A stretch of 63,795 nucleotides of DNA from Lachnoanaerobaculum sp. ICM7 (GTDB lineage: Bacteria; Bacillota; Clostridia; Lachnospirales; Lachnospiraceae), in the NCBI RefSeq assembly GCF_000287675.1, contig NZ_ALJL01000013.1, positions 1 to 63,795 on the forward strand. Reading direction: 5' to 3'. The number at the start of each line of letters is the position of its first letter. Position 1 is the stretch's first letter. Below are positions 35,190-45,375 of this stretch, piece by piece. The notes under the pieces were generated by a model, which was given only the letters and a program-made list of their open reading frames with translations, ran no database searches and was not told the DNA's origin. The translations under genes were made by a program, and so were the position numbers.

Positions 35190-36147
35190 AATATTTTTTT
35201 ACACCGAAGTACTGCGCAAGTAAGATAACTTCCATCGCCCAACTGTAATGAATCTTCGGCTCATTTATTCTGGTATTGTTAACATTGGGACAGGAACGAT
35301 ACATTTTCTTGTCATCAAGTACACTTAAAGCATCATCATAGTCAATACTGGGAACTTTATAGGCATCGTTTACCACAAGTATCTGTTTCGGATGCACAAC
35401 CGTTTTACCGACAAAACCGTTTAATTTATCAAGCTCAATTTCCTTTCCCAGACCTTCCTGCCAGCCGATACCGGCATAGTATTCATAGGCAGGTGCCGAT
35501 ATTATATAATCACTTGAAAGAGCTGAAATAATGTCGGACAGAAGTCCTGCAACCGGACCGCTTTGATATATGCTCTCATCAACTCTGTGCCTGACGCAGA
35601 GTATATTGAGTATACTGCCTGCCGCAACCAGAATATTTAAAACATAGTCCTCATAGGTGGCAAGTTTTTCTTTAATTGCATACAGATAATTATATCTGTT
35701 TCGAAGGTCAAGAAGTGATACGCAATCAAGCTCAGGTAATATATACACAGGAGTGGAAAGAACCGAATTTATTCTTTGCATTTCATAAATATATATATCG
35801 GCATTTGATACGGAAAAATCGGGTAAAATAAAGCCGGTAATCATATCCAGTAAGCTGCCGAATTTTTTATATAAATGGGCTATATGTGAGGTGGAAAGCA
35901 CTTTTATAAACAGTTTGGGTATATAGAATTCTCTCTCTTTTTTTGAAACAAACAGTTTATCCAAGGTCTTTATAAGTAAATTCTCAGCTTTATCCGCTTC
36001 GGCATCATTGCTTGCCATGTCAAATGAAAAAGCTAAAGAAAATGGAATATTAAATCTTTCAAACATTATATCGTCTATAATACCCGTGTTATTTGCATCG
36101 GTATAAAGCAGTGCGCCCACGCTATAGTAAATACTGGAATCTTTCAT
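35188..36147 (-). CDS. HpcH/HpaI (CitE-like) aldolase or lyase of the Ter module
   Basis: 319 residues on the minus strand (ATG at 36147, AGGGG site). A TIM-barrel carbon-carbon lyase of the CitE family as found in Ter clusters: YIPKLFIKVLSTSHIAHLY, ITGFILPDFSVSNADIYI, the acidic metal-site region YILPELDCVSLLDLRNRYN, and the C-terminal VGKTVVHPKQILVVNDAY, typical of CitE-like proteins. Predicted to form or break a carbon-carbon bond in the hypothetical Ter metabolite. It is transcribed divergently from the protease fusion gene and converges on the PRTase pair. Confidence 0.82.
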   Translation of the reverse strand: MKDSSIYYSVGALLYTDANNTGIIDDIMFERFNIPFSLAFSFDMASNDAEADKAENLLIKTLDKLFVSKKEREFYIPKLFIKVLSTSHIAHLYKKFGSLLDMITGFILPDFSVSNADIYIYEMQRINSVLSTPVYILPELDCVSLLDLRNRYNYLYAIKEKLATYEDYVLNILVAAGSILNILCVRHRVDESIYQSGPVAGLLSDIISALSSDYIISAPAYEYYAGIGWQEGLGKEIELDKLNGFVGKTVVHPKQILVVNDAYKVPSIDYDDALSVLDDKKMYRSCPNVNNTRINEPKIHYSWAMEVILLAQYFGVKKY

Positions 36148-36199
36148 GACTAACCCCTGTCAAAAAATATTGAATATAGGCTTATATTTTTCGCTAATA

Positions 36200-36229
36200 T
36201 TGATATAATTATACCATATAATATATAAT
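36200..36229 (+). promoter_or_regulatory. Probable promoter of the second Ter operon
   Basis: TTGATA (36200-36205), an 18-base spacer and TATAAT (36224-36229), in the 112-base divergent gap. The gap is extremely AT-rich, so other matches exist. Confidence 0.5.
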
Positions 36230-36259
36230 AAAAGAAAGACAGATTTTAATGGAGCAAGT

Positions 36260-37741
36260 ATGCCAAAATACAGATTGAATCCTATAAATATAAACAGTAT
36301 TACAGAGTTTGGAAGAGTAAGGGGTAACAGAGCAGGTGAAATAAGAAACACCTACATGGTAAAGTTTACAGGTGCAAATGCAAATACAAATAAGGAAATA
36401 AATGAATTAAGAAAATATTTGAAATCTGAGATGAAGCAGGGAAGGATATACTATAAATATCTTGACTCGCCGGATATAAAGGGTGATTGTATGGAGCAAA
36501 AGAGGGCTTATGAAGCTTTTATATCCACATGTCATTTTGATACGGCTTTAGTAAGACAAAATAATATAAGCGAAGATGAGCTTATAGAAGCGGTAAAGGA
36601 AATGCAAAAACTCCTGCAAAAGTACAAGAAGAATATTTCTGATACAATAGAAAAAAATATAATGGTAAAGCTCTTATATTGGCTTGAAAATAATTTTTCA
36701 GATATCAAAATAAACGGAGATAAGAATATAAAGGTAGTAGCGGAGAATATACAAAAGGAATCGGAAATCTATTTTTTTATTTTTCTTAATTTACTCGGTA
36801 TGGATGTATGCCTGCTGCAGTACTCAAAAGATATCTCTGTAATGGATGAATATTATTACACAAAAAAACTTGGTGATTTTTATGACGGCAAGATGATATA
36901 TGAACCGGATGAACCTACACAAAATCATCAGATACAACAGCCTGCCGATACCGGAGCAAACGGAATGAATGCAGCACCGGTAAATACCGGAGGCGAAAGA
37001 AAAACGGTTACCATAAGTCTGGAATCCACCAGAAGAAAAGACAGAGATTCTAAAACTAAAGCGGTTAGTGTTTCACCTGCAGTCGCACCGGTTAACAATC
37101 AGCCGAATACAGGTACAAGGTCTTCGGGGAGCGCTCAGATACCGGCGGTAAATGTGAGCAGAGATAGAGAGTTAAGCTATGTGGAGCTTGCAAGACTGTC
37201 AACATCAATTGTAATGATAGCTGTATTTGACAACCGTAAGAAGCTTCTTGGTACAGGCTCGGGTATAATGATCGGAAGAGACGGTTTTATACTTACCAAT
37301 AATCATGTTATAAGAGGCGGATATTATTTTGAGGTAAGAATAGAAGATGATGAGAGAATATATGAGACAAATGAGGTTATAAAATATCATAATCATCTGG
37401 ACTTGGCAATAATAAGAATTTCAAGAGTGTTAAATCCGTTGAGGCTGTATAGCGGAAAAGAAAGTCTTGTAAGAGGGCAAAAGGTAGTGGCAATAGGAAG
37501 TCCTCTGGGTCTTTTTAATTCGGTTTCAGACGGTATTATATCAGGCTTTAGAAATATAGATAATGTGGATATGATACAGTTCAGTGCACCTACATCGCCG
37601 GGGTCATCAGGAGGAGCGGTACTGAACATGTACGGAGAGGTAATTGGCATAAGCACTTCAGGTTTCAGTGAGGGGCAAAATATAAATCTGGCTGTACCGT
37701 ATGATGCAGTATATAATTTTACGAAGAGCTTTATAAGATAA
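36260..37741 (+). CDS. Fusion of YceG-like N-terminus and trypsin-like serine protease
   Basis: 493 residues. The N-terminal 215 residues resemble half of the YceG protein encoded next: an alpha-helical region followed by IMVKLLYWLENNF and FIFLNLLGMDVCLLQYS. A 90-residue Pro/Thr/Asn-rich linker follows. The C-terminal 185 residues are an HtrA-like chymotrypsin fold with an intact triad: His in LTNNHVIRGG, Asp in HNHLDLAII, Ser in SPGSSGGAVLN. There is no signal peptide, membrane helix or PDZ domain, so it is probably a cytosolic protease tied to the Ter system. GGAG site before ATG 36260. Confidence 0.8.
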   Translation: MPKYRLNPININSITEFGRVRGNRAGEIRNTYMVKFTGANANTNKEINELRKYLKSEMKQGRIYYKYLDSPDIKGDCMEQKRAYEAFISTCHFDTALVRQNNISEDELIEAVKEMQKLLQKYKKNISDTIEKNIMVKLLYWLENNFSDIKINGDKNIKVVAENIQKESEIYFFIFLNLLGMDVCLLQYSKDISVMDEYYYTKKLGDFYDGKMIYEPDEPTQNHQIQQPADTGANGMNAAPVNTGGERKTVTISLESTRRKDRDSKTKAVSVSPAVAPVNNQPNTGTRSSGSAQIPAVNVSRDRELSYVELARLSTSIVMIAVFDNRKKLLGTGSGIMIGRDGFILTNNHVIRGGYYFEVRIEDDERIYETNEVIKYHNHLDLAIIRISRVLNPLRLYSGKESLVRGQKVVAIGSPLGLFNSVSDGIISGFRNIDNVDMIQFSAPTSPGSSGGAVLNMYGEVIGISTSGFSEGQNINLAVPYDAVYNFTKSFIR

Positions 37742-37772
37742 GAAAAGTTTTGACTTGAAAGGGGATGAATGC

Positions 37773-40025
37773 ATGTTATTGCATCAGAAGATAAAAGGGC
37801 TTGAAGACTTTTTTAAAAGGCAAAGTGAAAGAAAGCCGAAGGGAGTATATTTTTACAGAGTAAATTCCTATGATGAAACAATACTTGAATTTATCAGAAA
37901 ATACTATGAATTGGCCAAGAGAGAAGGGGCAATCATAGATAAAAATATAGAAAATCCTACTGCGGACAATATAGCATATTTTAATGAAATAATCGGAGAT
38001 AAATATGTTCACGGACCGGGATTTATGGCGGAGGCTTTAAAAAAATGGCTTCCGAGAATTAAAGATTATCAGAGGGCATCCATAGCCGACGGAATCTATG
38101 ATACCTTGGAAGTTTTAAGGCGTCAGGGTAAGAATATAGATATCTTGAAGAATAATTTTATAAGGATAATGTGCTGGCTCTACTATAATTTTTACAATAT
38201 TATGGAAAAACTCGGAAACGACGATGTACCTAAGATTATATTCTGGGGGAATGTAAATTTTTCAGAGCTGTCAACTTTAAAAATACTTTCAAATGCCGGT
38301 GCGGATATTATTCTGGTTCAACCGGGCGGTGATTCAAAGTATATGGCAATAGATCCGAAGTCCGAATACTCTATAGATTTGGGAATGGGAAGTGAGAGCT
38401 TTCCGGCAGGATTTGATTTGCAGTGGCTTTTAAAGCAGTATGAGGAAGATAAAAGTAAAAAGCTTTTGTACAGCAATAAATCAAATGCCGTTGCCAATAC
38501 AAATGCATGGCTTAGCGGAGATCTCTTTGAGGATCTAAAGAATACAAGAAGAGGCGAAAATACAAGGTTTTTCTACAATATGTTTGCAAGAATAAACGGT
38601 TGTGACAATAGAAACACCTATGTAAACAATCTGTATTTGCTGTATCAGGATTTGAAAAAATCAAACAGAAGCATAAAGGTGATAAACAATAAAATCACAA
38701 ATCCGAGTGTGGACGAGATTTCAAAAATAAAAAGAGGCAATTATGCCAATGAAAATCAGCTTATAACGGATCTGAAGAAAAATATCAATCTAAAGAGCAA
38801 TACCTTTGTGGATGTGGCAAGGGATGCCTTTGTGGATACCATGATAGAGACAGGTAAACTGATGAATATGGATCTCAATAAAATGATGAATAAGGGAATA
38901 TATATTCTATGCTGGTTCCAAAGATATATACCGGATCTGCTTGGAAATACCGATATTCATTCACCTGCTCCCATACTTATATACTTCGGAAATGTGGAAA
39001 CCGATACGGAGAGTCTGTTCTTAAATATGGCGGCAAAGTTGCCGATAGATGTAATTATCTTTAATCCGGAAAAGAAAGAGGATAAGCTTACCGGAGAAAG
39101 ATTATATGAGGTACATTTTGAAGAGACTTTGAAAGTAAATGAATATCCTACAGACGGAAACAATCTTTCAATGGGTACAATGGCATATAATGCCGAAAGA
39201 GATCTGGATACTATGATGTATTCGGATACCGGAATGTACAGAGATATGCAATTTTCCAAGGCCAATATTATAAAACTTTCAACTACTTATGAAGAAATAG
39301 GTATTTATTGGAAGCAGGAGGCGAGGTTTAGACCGAATTTTTCCACAGTCGATGATGTTGTAAATATTCCTGTAATGTTTGCCAAGATATCAGGTGTGGC
39401 AAACTCGGATACGGATACATATTTTAAAAATATTAAAGATCTTCTGACAGATACGACATTGATATATAAGAATGAAAATATTTATGATAGAAACTGCACT
39501 GTGGCAGCCGGTGTACCGTCTTTTTTTAAGAACGGAAGACTTGACAGAGAGGGCATAAAGCATTCACAAATCTACAAATACGACTATTTAAGAGCTGAGA
39601 CTCAGGATTATATTCTTGATAAATTATCGGAGCTTTTAAGAAGGAAGACTATAGCGGGAACAGGACAAAATGGTACAGAATACAAGATAATTACAATTGT
39701 TTTAGATTTACCTAAGGAAATTTTAAGATTTATACAAAGCTTTGATTTTACAAAATGTCCGCCAAAGCTTATAATAGTAAATACAACGGAAACAGTTATT
39801 TCGTTGGAAGACAGCATAATTGTTGCTTTTTTGAATCTGATAGGATTTGATATAGTATTTTTTATACCTACGGGATATGACAATGTAAATAAATACTTTA
39901 ACAATCAGATAATGGAAGAGCATATAATCGGCAATTATCTTTATGATATAGCCATACCGGATTTCAATAGACTGAGGTCTGTGAAGGAAAAGAAAAAATC
40001 GTTTTTTTCAAGACTTTTTGGTTAA
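37773..40025 (+). CDS. YceG-family Ter-associated protein
   Basis: 750 residues from ATG 37773 (AAAGGGG site); TTG 37755 overlaps that site. Two related halves are visible: PKIIFWGNVNFSELSTLKIL then ADIILVQPGGD in the first, and PILIYFGNVETDTESLFLNM then IDVIIFNPEKK in the second. Each is preceded by a helix with IRIMCWLYYNF or IYILCWFQRYI, so the protein looks like an internal duplication. The family (Pfam YceG_bac) is a known Ter-cluster component without a proven function. It lies 31 bases after the protease fusion and is probably co-transcribed. Confidence 0.8.
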   Translation: MLLHQKIKGLEDFFKRQSERKPKGVYFYRVNSYDETILEFIRKYYELAKREGAIIDKNIENPTADNIAYFNEIIGDKYVHGPGFMAEALKKWLPRIKDYQRASIADGIYDTLEVLRRQGKNIDILKNNFIRIMCWLYYNFYNIMEKLGNDDVPKIIFWGNVNFSELSTLKILSNAGADIILVQPGGDSKYMAIDPKSEYSIDLGMGSESFPAGFDLQWLLKQYEEDKSKKLLYSNKSNAVANTNAWLSGDLFEDLKNTRRGENTRFFYNMFARINGCDNRNTYVNNLYLLYQDLKKSNRSIKVINNKITNPSVDEISKIKRGNYANENQLITDLKKNINLKSNTFVDVARDAFVDTMIETGKLMNMDLNKMMNKGIYILCWFQRYIPDLLGNTDIHSPAPILIYFGNVETDTESLFLNMAAKLPIDVIIFNPEKKEDKLTGERLYEVHFEETLKVNEYPTDGNNLSMGTMAYNAERDLDTMMYSDTGMYRDMQFSKANIIKLSTTYEEIGIYWKQEARFRPNFSTVDDVVNIPVMFAKISGVANSDTDTYFKNIKDLLTDTTLIYKNENIYDRNCTVAAGVPSFFKNGRLDREGIKHSQIYKYDYLRAETQDYILDKLSELLRRKTIAGTGQNGTEYKIITIVLDLPKEILRFIQSFDFTKCPPKLIIVNTTETVISLEDSIIVAFLNLIGFDIVFFIPTGYDNVNKYFNNQIMEEHIIGNYLYDIAIPDFNRLRSVKEKKKSFFSRLFG

Positions 40026-40079
40026 TGAAAACTAATATTGAGCCTTTGTGACATTTTGGAACAGGGCATAGGAGGAAAG

Positions 40080-41219
40080 ATGGGACTTGATTTTTCAAAA
40101 GCAAAAACCGTAGAAGCTGAAGCGGTGACAAGTGATGTTGCAGAGAATGAAGCATTACCTACCGTTCAAACCTTTGATATTGCAGTAGAGTCTGCAAAAA
40201 TCAAGAATGAATTGGCGGATTCGGCAGAGGTTGATGCACTTGTAAGCAAGATAGAACTTGACAATCTTGACAGTATTGTTACATTTGGTGGCGAGGTTGC
40301 TACAGAGATATCAAAATCTTCAGATTTGGTACTCAACAGTATGAACATCGCTCAGATTGAAGAAACTTCAAAGATGTTGGGTGTCCTTACCAATATCATG
40401 AGCAAATTCGATATTGAAGAGATCAAACAGGAACCGGGTCTTTTTGACAAACTATTCGGCGGTATAAAAAAGCAGCTGGATAAGATAATGACAAAATATC
40501 AGACCATGGGCGGTGAGATTGACAAGGTGTATGTGGAGCTTAAGGGCTATGAGGGTGAGATCAAAGAGACCAATAAAAAGCTCAATACCATGTTTGAATC
40601 AAATGTAAATTATTATCATGATCTTTTAAAATATATCATGGCAGGTGAGCAGGGATGTAAGGAACTGGAAGGTGCTATAGCAGAGAGAACTGCCGAGATG
40701 GAGCGTACAGGTGATAAGTCAATGCAATTTGAGCTTACAACTCTCAACAATGCACTTATGATGCTTGAGCAAAGAACACAGGACTTAAGAGTGGCTGAGA
40801 ATGTAGCTATGCAGACTATTCCTATGTTAAAGACTATGGAGTTCAGTAATATAAATCTTATAAGAAAGATAAATTCGGCTTTTATTATTACATTGCCTAT
40901 CTTTAAGCAGAGTCTTGCACAGGCTATTATGCTCAAACGTCAGAGATTACAGGCTGAGGCATTATCTGAGCTTGATAAAAAGACCAATGAAATGATATTA
41001 AAGAATGCCACAAATACTGTTGAGCAGGCAAAGCTTACAGCTCAGATGGCTTCAGGAAGTTCTATAAAGGTGGATACTTTGGAGAAGTCTTGGAGAACTA
41101 TTGTAAACGGTATCGAAGAAACAAAGAGAATTCAGGACGATGCCAGAAGACAAAGAGTTGAAGATAAAGCTAAACTTGAAAATATTAAAAACGAATTTTA
41201 TAAGAAATTCGGTGTATAA
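40080..41219 (+). CDS. telA: TelA-like toxic anion resistance protein
   Basis: 379 residues from ATG 40080 (GGAGGAAAG site). The TelA family is almost wholly helical: here [20 protein letters not shown], long coiled coils through residues 130-260 and a C-terminal [16 protein letters not shown]. It is associated with tellurite and other toxic-anion tolerance and usually sits with TerD proteins. The biochemical activity is unknown. Cytosolic. It lies 14 bases before terD, with AAGGAGG for the next gene. Confidence 0.9.
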   Translation: MGLDFSKAKTVEAEAVTSDVAENEALPTVQTFDIAVESAKIKNELADSAEVDALVSKIELDNLDSIVTFGGEVATEISKSSDLVLNSMNIAQIEETSKMLGVLTNIMSKFDIEEIKQEPGLFDKLFGGIKKQLDKIMTKYQTMGGEIDKVYVELKGYEGEIKETNKKLNTMFESNVNYYHDLLKYIMAGEQGCKELEGAIAERTAEMERTGDKSMQFELTTLNNALMMLEQRTQDLRVAENVAMQTIPMLKTMEFSNINLIRKINSAFIITLPIFKQSLAQAIMLKRQRLQAEALSELDKKTNEMILKNATNTVEQAKLTAQMASGSSIKVDTLEKSWRTIVNGIEETKRIQDDARRQRVEDKAKLENIKNEFYKKFGV

Positions 41220-41233
41220 TAAAGGAGGATTTT

Positions 41234-41815
41234 ATGCCAATAAATTTATCTAAAGGACAAAAAGTAGATCTTACAAAGACAAATCCGGGACTTAAGAAAG
41301 TTATCGTAGGTCTTGGATGGGATGTAAATGCATTTGATTCAGGTGCGGACTTTGACCTGGATGCTGCGGCATTCATGGTAGATGCAGGTGGAAAATGCCC
41401 TACAGAAAAAGATTTTATTTTCTACGGTAACTTGGCTCATCCGTCAGAGAGTGTTACTCATATGGGTGATAACCTTACAGGAGAAGGTGACGGTGATGAT
41501 GAGCAGATTAAGATCGATCTTTCAAAGGTACCTGCAAATATTGAGAAGATTGCATTTACAGTTACTATATATGATGCGGATTCAAGAAGACAGAACTTCG
41601 GTCAGGTTTCAAATGCTTATATCAGAATTTTAGATGAAGTGACCGGCGCTGAAATCATCAGATATGACCTTGGTGAGGATTTCTCTATCGAAACAGCGGT
41701 AGTTGTAGGTGAGCTTTACAAGCATGCGGGCGAGTGGAAGTTCAATGCTATTGGAAGCGGATTCGGTGGCGGACTTGCCGCACTTTGCAATCATTACGGT
41801 ATAGCGGTAGCTTAA
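41234..41815 (+). CDS. terD: TerD-family stress protein (copy 1)
   Basis: 193 residues, canonical length. TerD proteins are calcium-binding beta-sandwich stress proteins. Signatures: [30 protein letters not shown], the acidic metal site [28 protein letters not shown] and [14 protein letters not shown]. All the Asp residues expected for calcium binding are visible. RBS AAAGGAGG before ATG 41234. Followed 28 bases later by a second copy. Confidence 0.95.
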   Translation: MPINLSKGQKVDLTKTNPGLKKVIVGLGWDVNAFDSGADFDLDAAAFMVDAGGKCPTEKDFIFYGNLAHPSESVTHMGDNLTGEGDGDDEQIKIDLSKVPANIEKIAFTVTIYDADSRRQNFGQVSNAYIRILDEVTGAEIIRYDLGEDFSIETAVVVGELYKHAGEWKFNAIGSGFGGGLAALCNHYGIAVA

Positions 41816-41843
41816 GCCCTATACGCAGACATTAGGAGGATAT

Positions 41844-42455
41844 ATGTCTATCAGTTTACAAAAAGGACAAAAGGTAAGCCTGTCAAAGGAGAATGCAGGT
41901 TTAAAGAGAATAGTAGTCGGACTCGGATGGGATGAGGCCCCAAAGGGAGGAGGAGGATTTTTATCATCACTCTTTGGCAGCGGTCAAAGCCAGGAAGGCA
42001 ATATAGACTGTGACGCATCAGCTTTTCTTTTACAGGGAGGCAAGATAGTAAATAAAGGTGATGTGGTTTATTACGGAAACCTTCGCCACTCTTCAGGCAC
42101 CGTTATGCATATGGGTGATAACCTGACAGGTGCGGGTGACGGGGACGACGAGCAGATAACTATCGATCTTGAAAACATACCTGCAGCTTATGACAGAATC
42201 GTTATTGTTGTAAATATTTATCAGGCGGTACAGAGACGTCAAGAATTTGGAATGATCAGAAATGCATTTATAAGACTTGTAGATGCTTCAACCAATAAAG
42301 AGATTCTTAAGTACAATCTTACAGAAAATTATTCAGGAATGACTGCAATGATCTTCGGTGAGGTATACAGACATAATGGTGAATGGAAGTTCTCAGCTGT
42401 AGGACAGGGAACCACAGATCCGGGTCTTGGGGAATTGGCAAGTAGATATATGTAA
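41844..42455 (+). CDS. terD: TerD-family stress protein (copy 2)
   Basis: 203 residues. Same family as the preceding gene ([37 protein letters not shown]) but diverged. An insert rich in Gly/Ser (GGGGFLSSLFGSGQSQEG) sits before the metal site, which reads IDCDASAFLL, with Cys where copy 1 has Leu. It probably forms mixed assemblies with copy 1. RBS AGGAGG before ATG 41844. Confidence 0.94.
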   Translation: MSISLQKGQKVSLSKENAGLKRIVVGLGWDEAPKGGGGFLSSLFGSGQSQEGNIDCDASAFLLQGGKIVNKGDVVYYGNLRHSSGTVMHMGDNLTGAGDGDDEQITIDLENIPAAYDRIVIVVNIYQAVQRRQEFGMIRNAFIRLVDASTNKEILKYNLTENYSGMTAMIFGEVYRHNGEWKFSAVGQGTTDPGLGELASRYM

Positions 42456-42513
42456 TAAATATTACGGGAGAGAGCGGCTGCTTTCTCCCCAAAATTTTGA
42501 AAGAGGAAATTAT

Positions 42514-45183
42514 ATGAAATTTACCGGTTTGACTGAAAAGGAAGTTGAAAAGTCAAGGCAGGATCATGGCTCAAATGTAATACCTGATTCGGAACCTACC
42601 ACATTTTGGCAGGAGTTCAAGGAGACATTCAATGATCCTATGATCAGGATACTTCTTGCTATCGCAGTACTGATGATAGTGATGTTTTTCTTTGGCTATG
42701 CTGAAATTTATGAGCCGCTTGGAACTATTATTGCGGTAATAATAGTAGCCATTGTATCTGCAAAGACAGGTGTGGCAAGTGATACAAAGTATCGTGAGTT
42801 AAAGGACAACACAAAGAAGGATACTTGTAAGGTCTACAGAAACGGTCTTGTAACTGTTATAGATGTGGATGATGTAGTAGTAGGAGACTTTGTACTTTTA
42901 CAATCGGGAGATAAGATACCTGCTGACGGTATTTTAATAGACGGAGATTTAAGAGTAGACAACTCAGCCCTAAACGGTGAGGCCGAGGAGTGCAAGAAAA
43001 CTGCAGCAAAAGAGGGATTTGAGTTAAAAGAGGATATCACAGGTGATACATTTGTGGATGCTCATTCACTCTTTAGAGGTGCTGTAGTATTTGACGGAGA
43101 AGGTGTTTTAGAAGTTAAGAGAGTCGGACTTAAGTCAATGATGGGTAAGATGGCTCTTGAAATGAACGAAGACGATCCTGATTCACCACTTAAGGTAAAG
43201 CTTGGAAAGCTTGCGAATCAGATATCAATTTTCGGATATGTGGGTGCTACAGTAATAGCGATACTTTACTTTGCTTATTTTATAGTAAGAGCGGGGGGAT
43301 TCGGCAACTATTTTGCTCTTGGAGCACAGACAATCGTGCAGGATCTTATAAGAGCTGTTACTCTTGCAATAGTTATTATCGTATGTGCCGTTCCTGAAGG
43401 ATTGCCTTTAATGATATCCTTGGTACTTATGCAAAATACCAGCAGAATGCTTGATCATAATGTACTTGTAAGAAAGGCGGAAGGTATCGAGACTGCAGGT
43501 TCACTGAATATACTTTTCAGTGATAAGACAGGAACTATTACAAAGGGAAGTCTTGAAGTAGTGGATTTCTTCCTTGCAAACGGAAACTCTATTGCTATAC
43601 CTGACTTAAGTGACCACAGCAAAGTAAAAGGTCTTATAGATATCGCAATCGGTAAGAATACTCAGTCATTGTTTGATGACAGAGGCGTGGTAATAGGTGG
43701 TAATGCAACAGATCAGGCATTGATGAAATTTATAGGACATGCTACTTTTGATGCATTACAAAATGAAAAGAGTCTGGTAGTAGGAGCACATCAGGGATTT
43801 AACTCAACAAATAAATTCAGCCAGGCAAGAATAGATTCTCTTGATAAGACATTCTATAAGGGTGCGCCTGAGAGACTTCTTGCAAAGGCTAAGAAGTTCT
43901 TAGATGAGAACGGAGAAGTAAAGACAATTGATAAGGCTGTTCTTGACAGAAAGATTGACGAGCTTGCAGCAAGAGCTATGAGAGTTTTGGCATTCGGATA
44001 TTCACAGAAGGCTCTTGTAGAAAATACTATAAATGATGATATAGTTATCATAGGTCTGGTAGGTATCAGAGATGATGTAAGACCTGAGGCTAAGGATGCT
44101 ATAGCTGAGGTTATGGGAGCAGGTATCCAGGTAGTAATGATTACAGGTGACAGACTTGAAACAGCTATTGCTATCGCAAAAGATGCAGGTCTTATACAAT
44201 CTAATTCAGACAGAGCACTTTCATCGGCAGAACTCAATGAAATGAGTGATGATGAAGTAAAGAAACTTATACCTCATATCAGAGTTATCGCAAGAGCTCT
44301 TCCTACAGATAAGTCAAGAATGGTAAGACTTTGCCAGGAGATGAACCTTGTTGTAGGTATGACGGGAGACGGAGTAAACGATTCACCTGCACTTAAGAGA
44401 GCAGATGTAGGATTTGCTATGGGTAACGGTACAGAGGCTGCCAAGGAAGCAGGTGAGATAGTAATTCTTGATGACAACTTCAGATCTATAAAGGACGCTA
44501 TACTCTATGGTAGAACTATCTATCACAATATCCTTAAGTTCTGTAAGTTCCAGTTGGTTATAAATGTTACTGCGGTTATAGTAAGTGCTATTGCCCCGTT
44601 CTTCGGAGTGGAAGAGCCGCTTAAAGTAACTCACCTTCTGTTTGTAAACCTTGTAATGGATGGTCTTGGCGCAATAATGCTTGGAAATGAGCCGGCTAAA
44701 GAAAGCTATATGATGGAAAAGCCAAGAAGAAGAGATGAGAATATCATCAGCAAAAATATGGCTGTTCAAATTTTAAGTATGGGACTCTGGCTTACAGTAC
44801 TCAGCTTTATATATCTTAAGGTTCCGTTCTTTGCAAATCTGTTTGACGGAAAAGAGGAAGAACTTCTTACAGGATATTTTGTACTCTTTATAGCAAGTGC
44901 ACTCTTTAACGGATTTAATGTAAGAGATGAAGGCTTCGGAATATTTAAGGGACTTAATGAAAATACAGGCTTCCTTAAAGTGTTCTTTGCAATCATCATA
45001 GTACAGGCGCTTATCGTAAATGCAGGTGCCATACCTTTTGCACCATTCCAGTTTATCGGAAAGATGTTTAGCTGTGTACCGTTTAGTATACAGGGATGGA
45101 TAGTAATATTCATACTTGCATTCACAATGATACCTGTAGATATACTCAGAAAAGTTGTAATGAAAACATATAAGGATGCTTAA
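42514..45183 (+). CDS. P-type cation ATPase, calcium (PMCA-like) type
   Basis: 889 residues from ATG 42514 (AAGAGGAAAT site); an in-frame ATG 42427 lies in terD. P2-type ATPase: N-terminal cytosolic part, actuator loop (SALNGEAEECKK in place of TGES), transmembrane CAVPEGLPLMISLVLMQN, phosphorylation motif SDKTGTITKG near residue 335, hinge GMTGDGVNDSPALKRADVGFAMG and six C-terminal helices. PEGLPL and overall form fit calcium pumps. It is the last gene of the TelA-TerD run, suggesting that the calcium bound by TerD and the pump belong to one response. Ion choice is inferred. Confidence 0.9.
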   Translation: MKFTGLTEKEVEKSRQDHGSNVIPDSEPTTFWQEFKETFNDPMIRILLAIAVLMIVMFFFGYAEIYEPLGTIIAVIIVAIVSAKTGVASDTKYRELKDNTKKDTCKVYRNGLVTVIDVDDVVVGDFVLLQSGDKIPADGILIDGDLRVDNSALNGEAEECKKTAAKEGFELKEDITGDTFVDAHSLFRGAVVFDGEGVLEVKRVGLKSMMGKMALEMNEDDPDSPLKVKLGKLANQISIFGYVGATVIAILYFAYFIVRAGGFGNYFALGAQTIVQDLIRAVTLAIVIIVCAVPEGLPLMISLVLMQNTSRMLDHNVLVRKAEGIETAGSLNILFSDKTGTITKGSLEVVDFFLANGNSIAIPDLSDHSKVKGLIDIAIGKNTQSLFDDRGVVIGGNATDQALMKFIGHATFDALQNEKSLVVGAHQGFNSTNKFSQARIDSLDKTFYKGAPERLLAKAKKFLDENGEVKTIDKAVLDRKIDELAARAMRVLAFGYSQKALVENTINDDIVIIGLVGIRDDVRPEAKDAIAEVMGAGIQVVMITGDRLETAIAIAKDAGLIQSNSDRALSSAELNEMSDDEVKKLIPHIRVIARALPTDKSRMVRLCQEMNLVVGMTGDGVNDSPALKRADVGFAMGNGTEAAKEAGEIVILDDNFRSIKDAILYGRTIYHNILKFCKFQLVINVTAVIVSAIAPFFGVEEPLKVTHLLFVNLVMDGLGAIMLGNEPAKESYMMEKPRRRDENIISKNMAVQILSMGLWLTVLSFIYLKVPFFANLFDGKEEELLTGYFVLFIASALFNGFNVRDEGFGIFKGLNENTGFLKVFFAIIIVQALIVNAGAIPFAPFQFIGKMFSCVPFSIQGWIVIFILAFTMIPVDILRKVVMKTYKDA

Positions 45184-45194
45184 TAAGTAATATG

Positions 45195-45222
45195 GGGCTG
45201 TCGCTTGCGACAGTCCTTTTTT
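45195..45222 (+). terminator. Intrinsic terminator of the Ter operon
   Basis: GGGCTGTCGC (45195-45204) pairs with GCGACAGTCC (45207-45216, one G-U) with a 2-base gap, followed by TTTTTT. Confidence 0.9.
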
Positions 45223-45375
45223 ATTGGAATATAAGTATATCCGTTATTGTATTTTAGACATATATACGGTAAAATGAGATTATTATATACAATCTAAATT
45301 CTAAAAGTTCTAAATTTCAAAAATGATCAAAGAATAATCCAACAGTAAAAATTTTTGGTATAATAAGGAGGAGAT

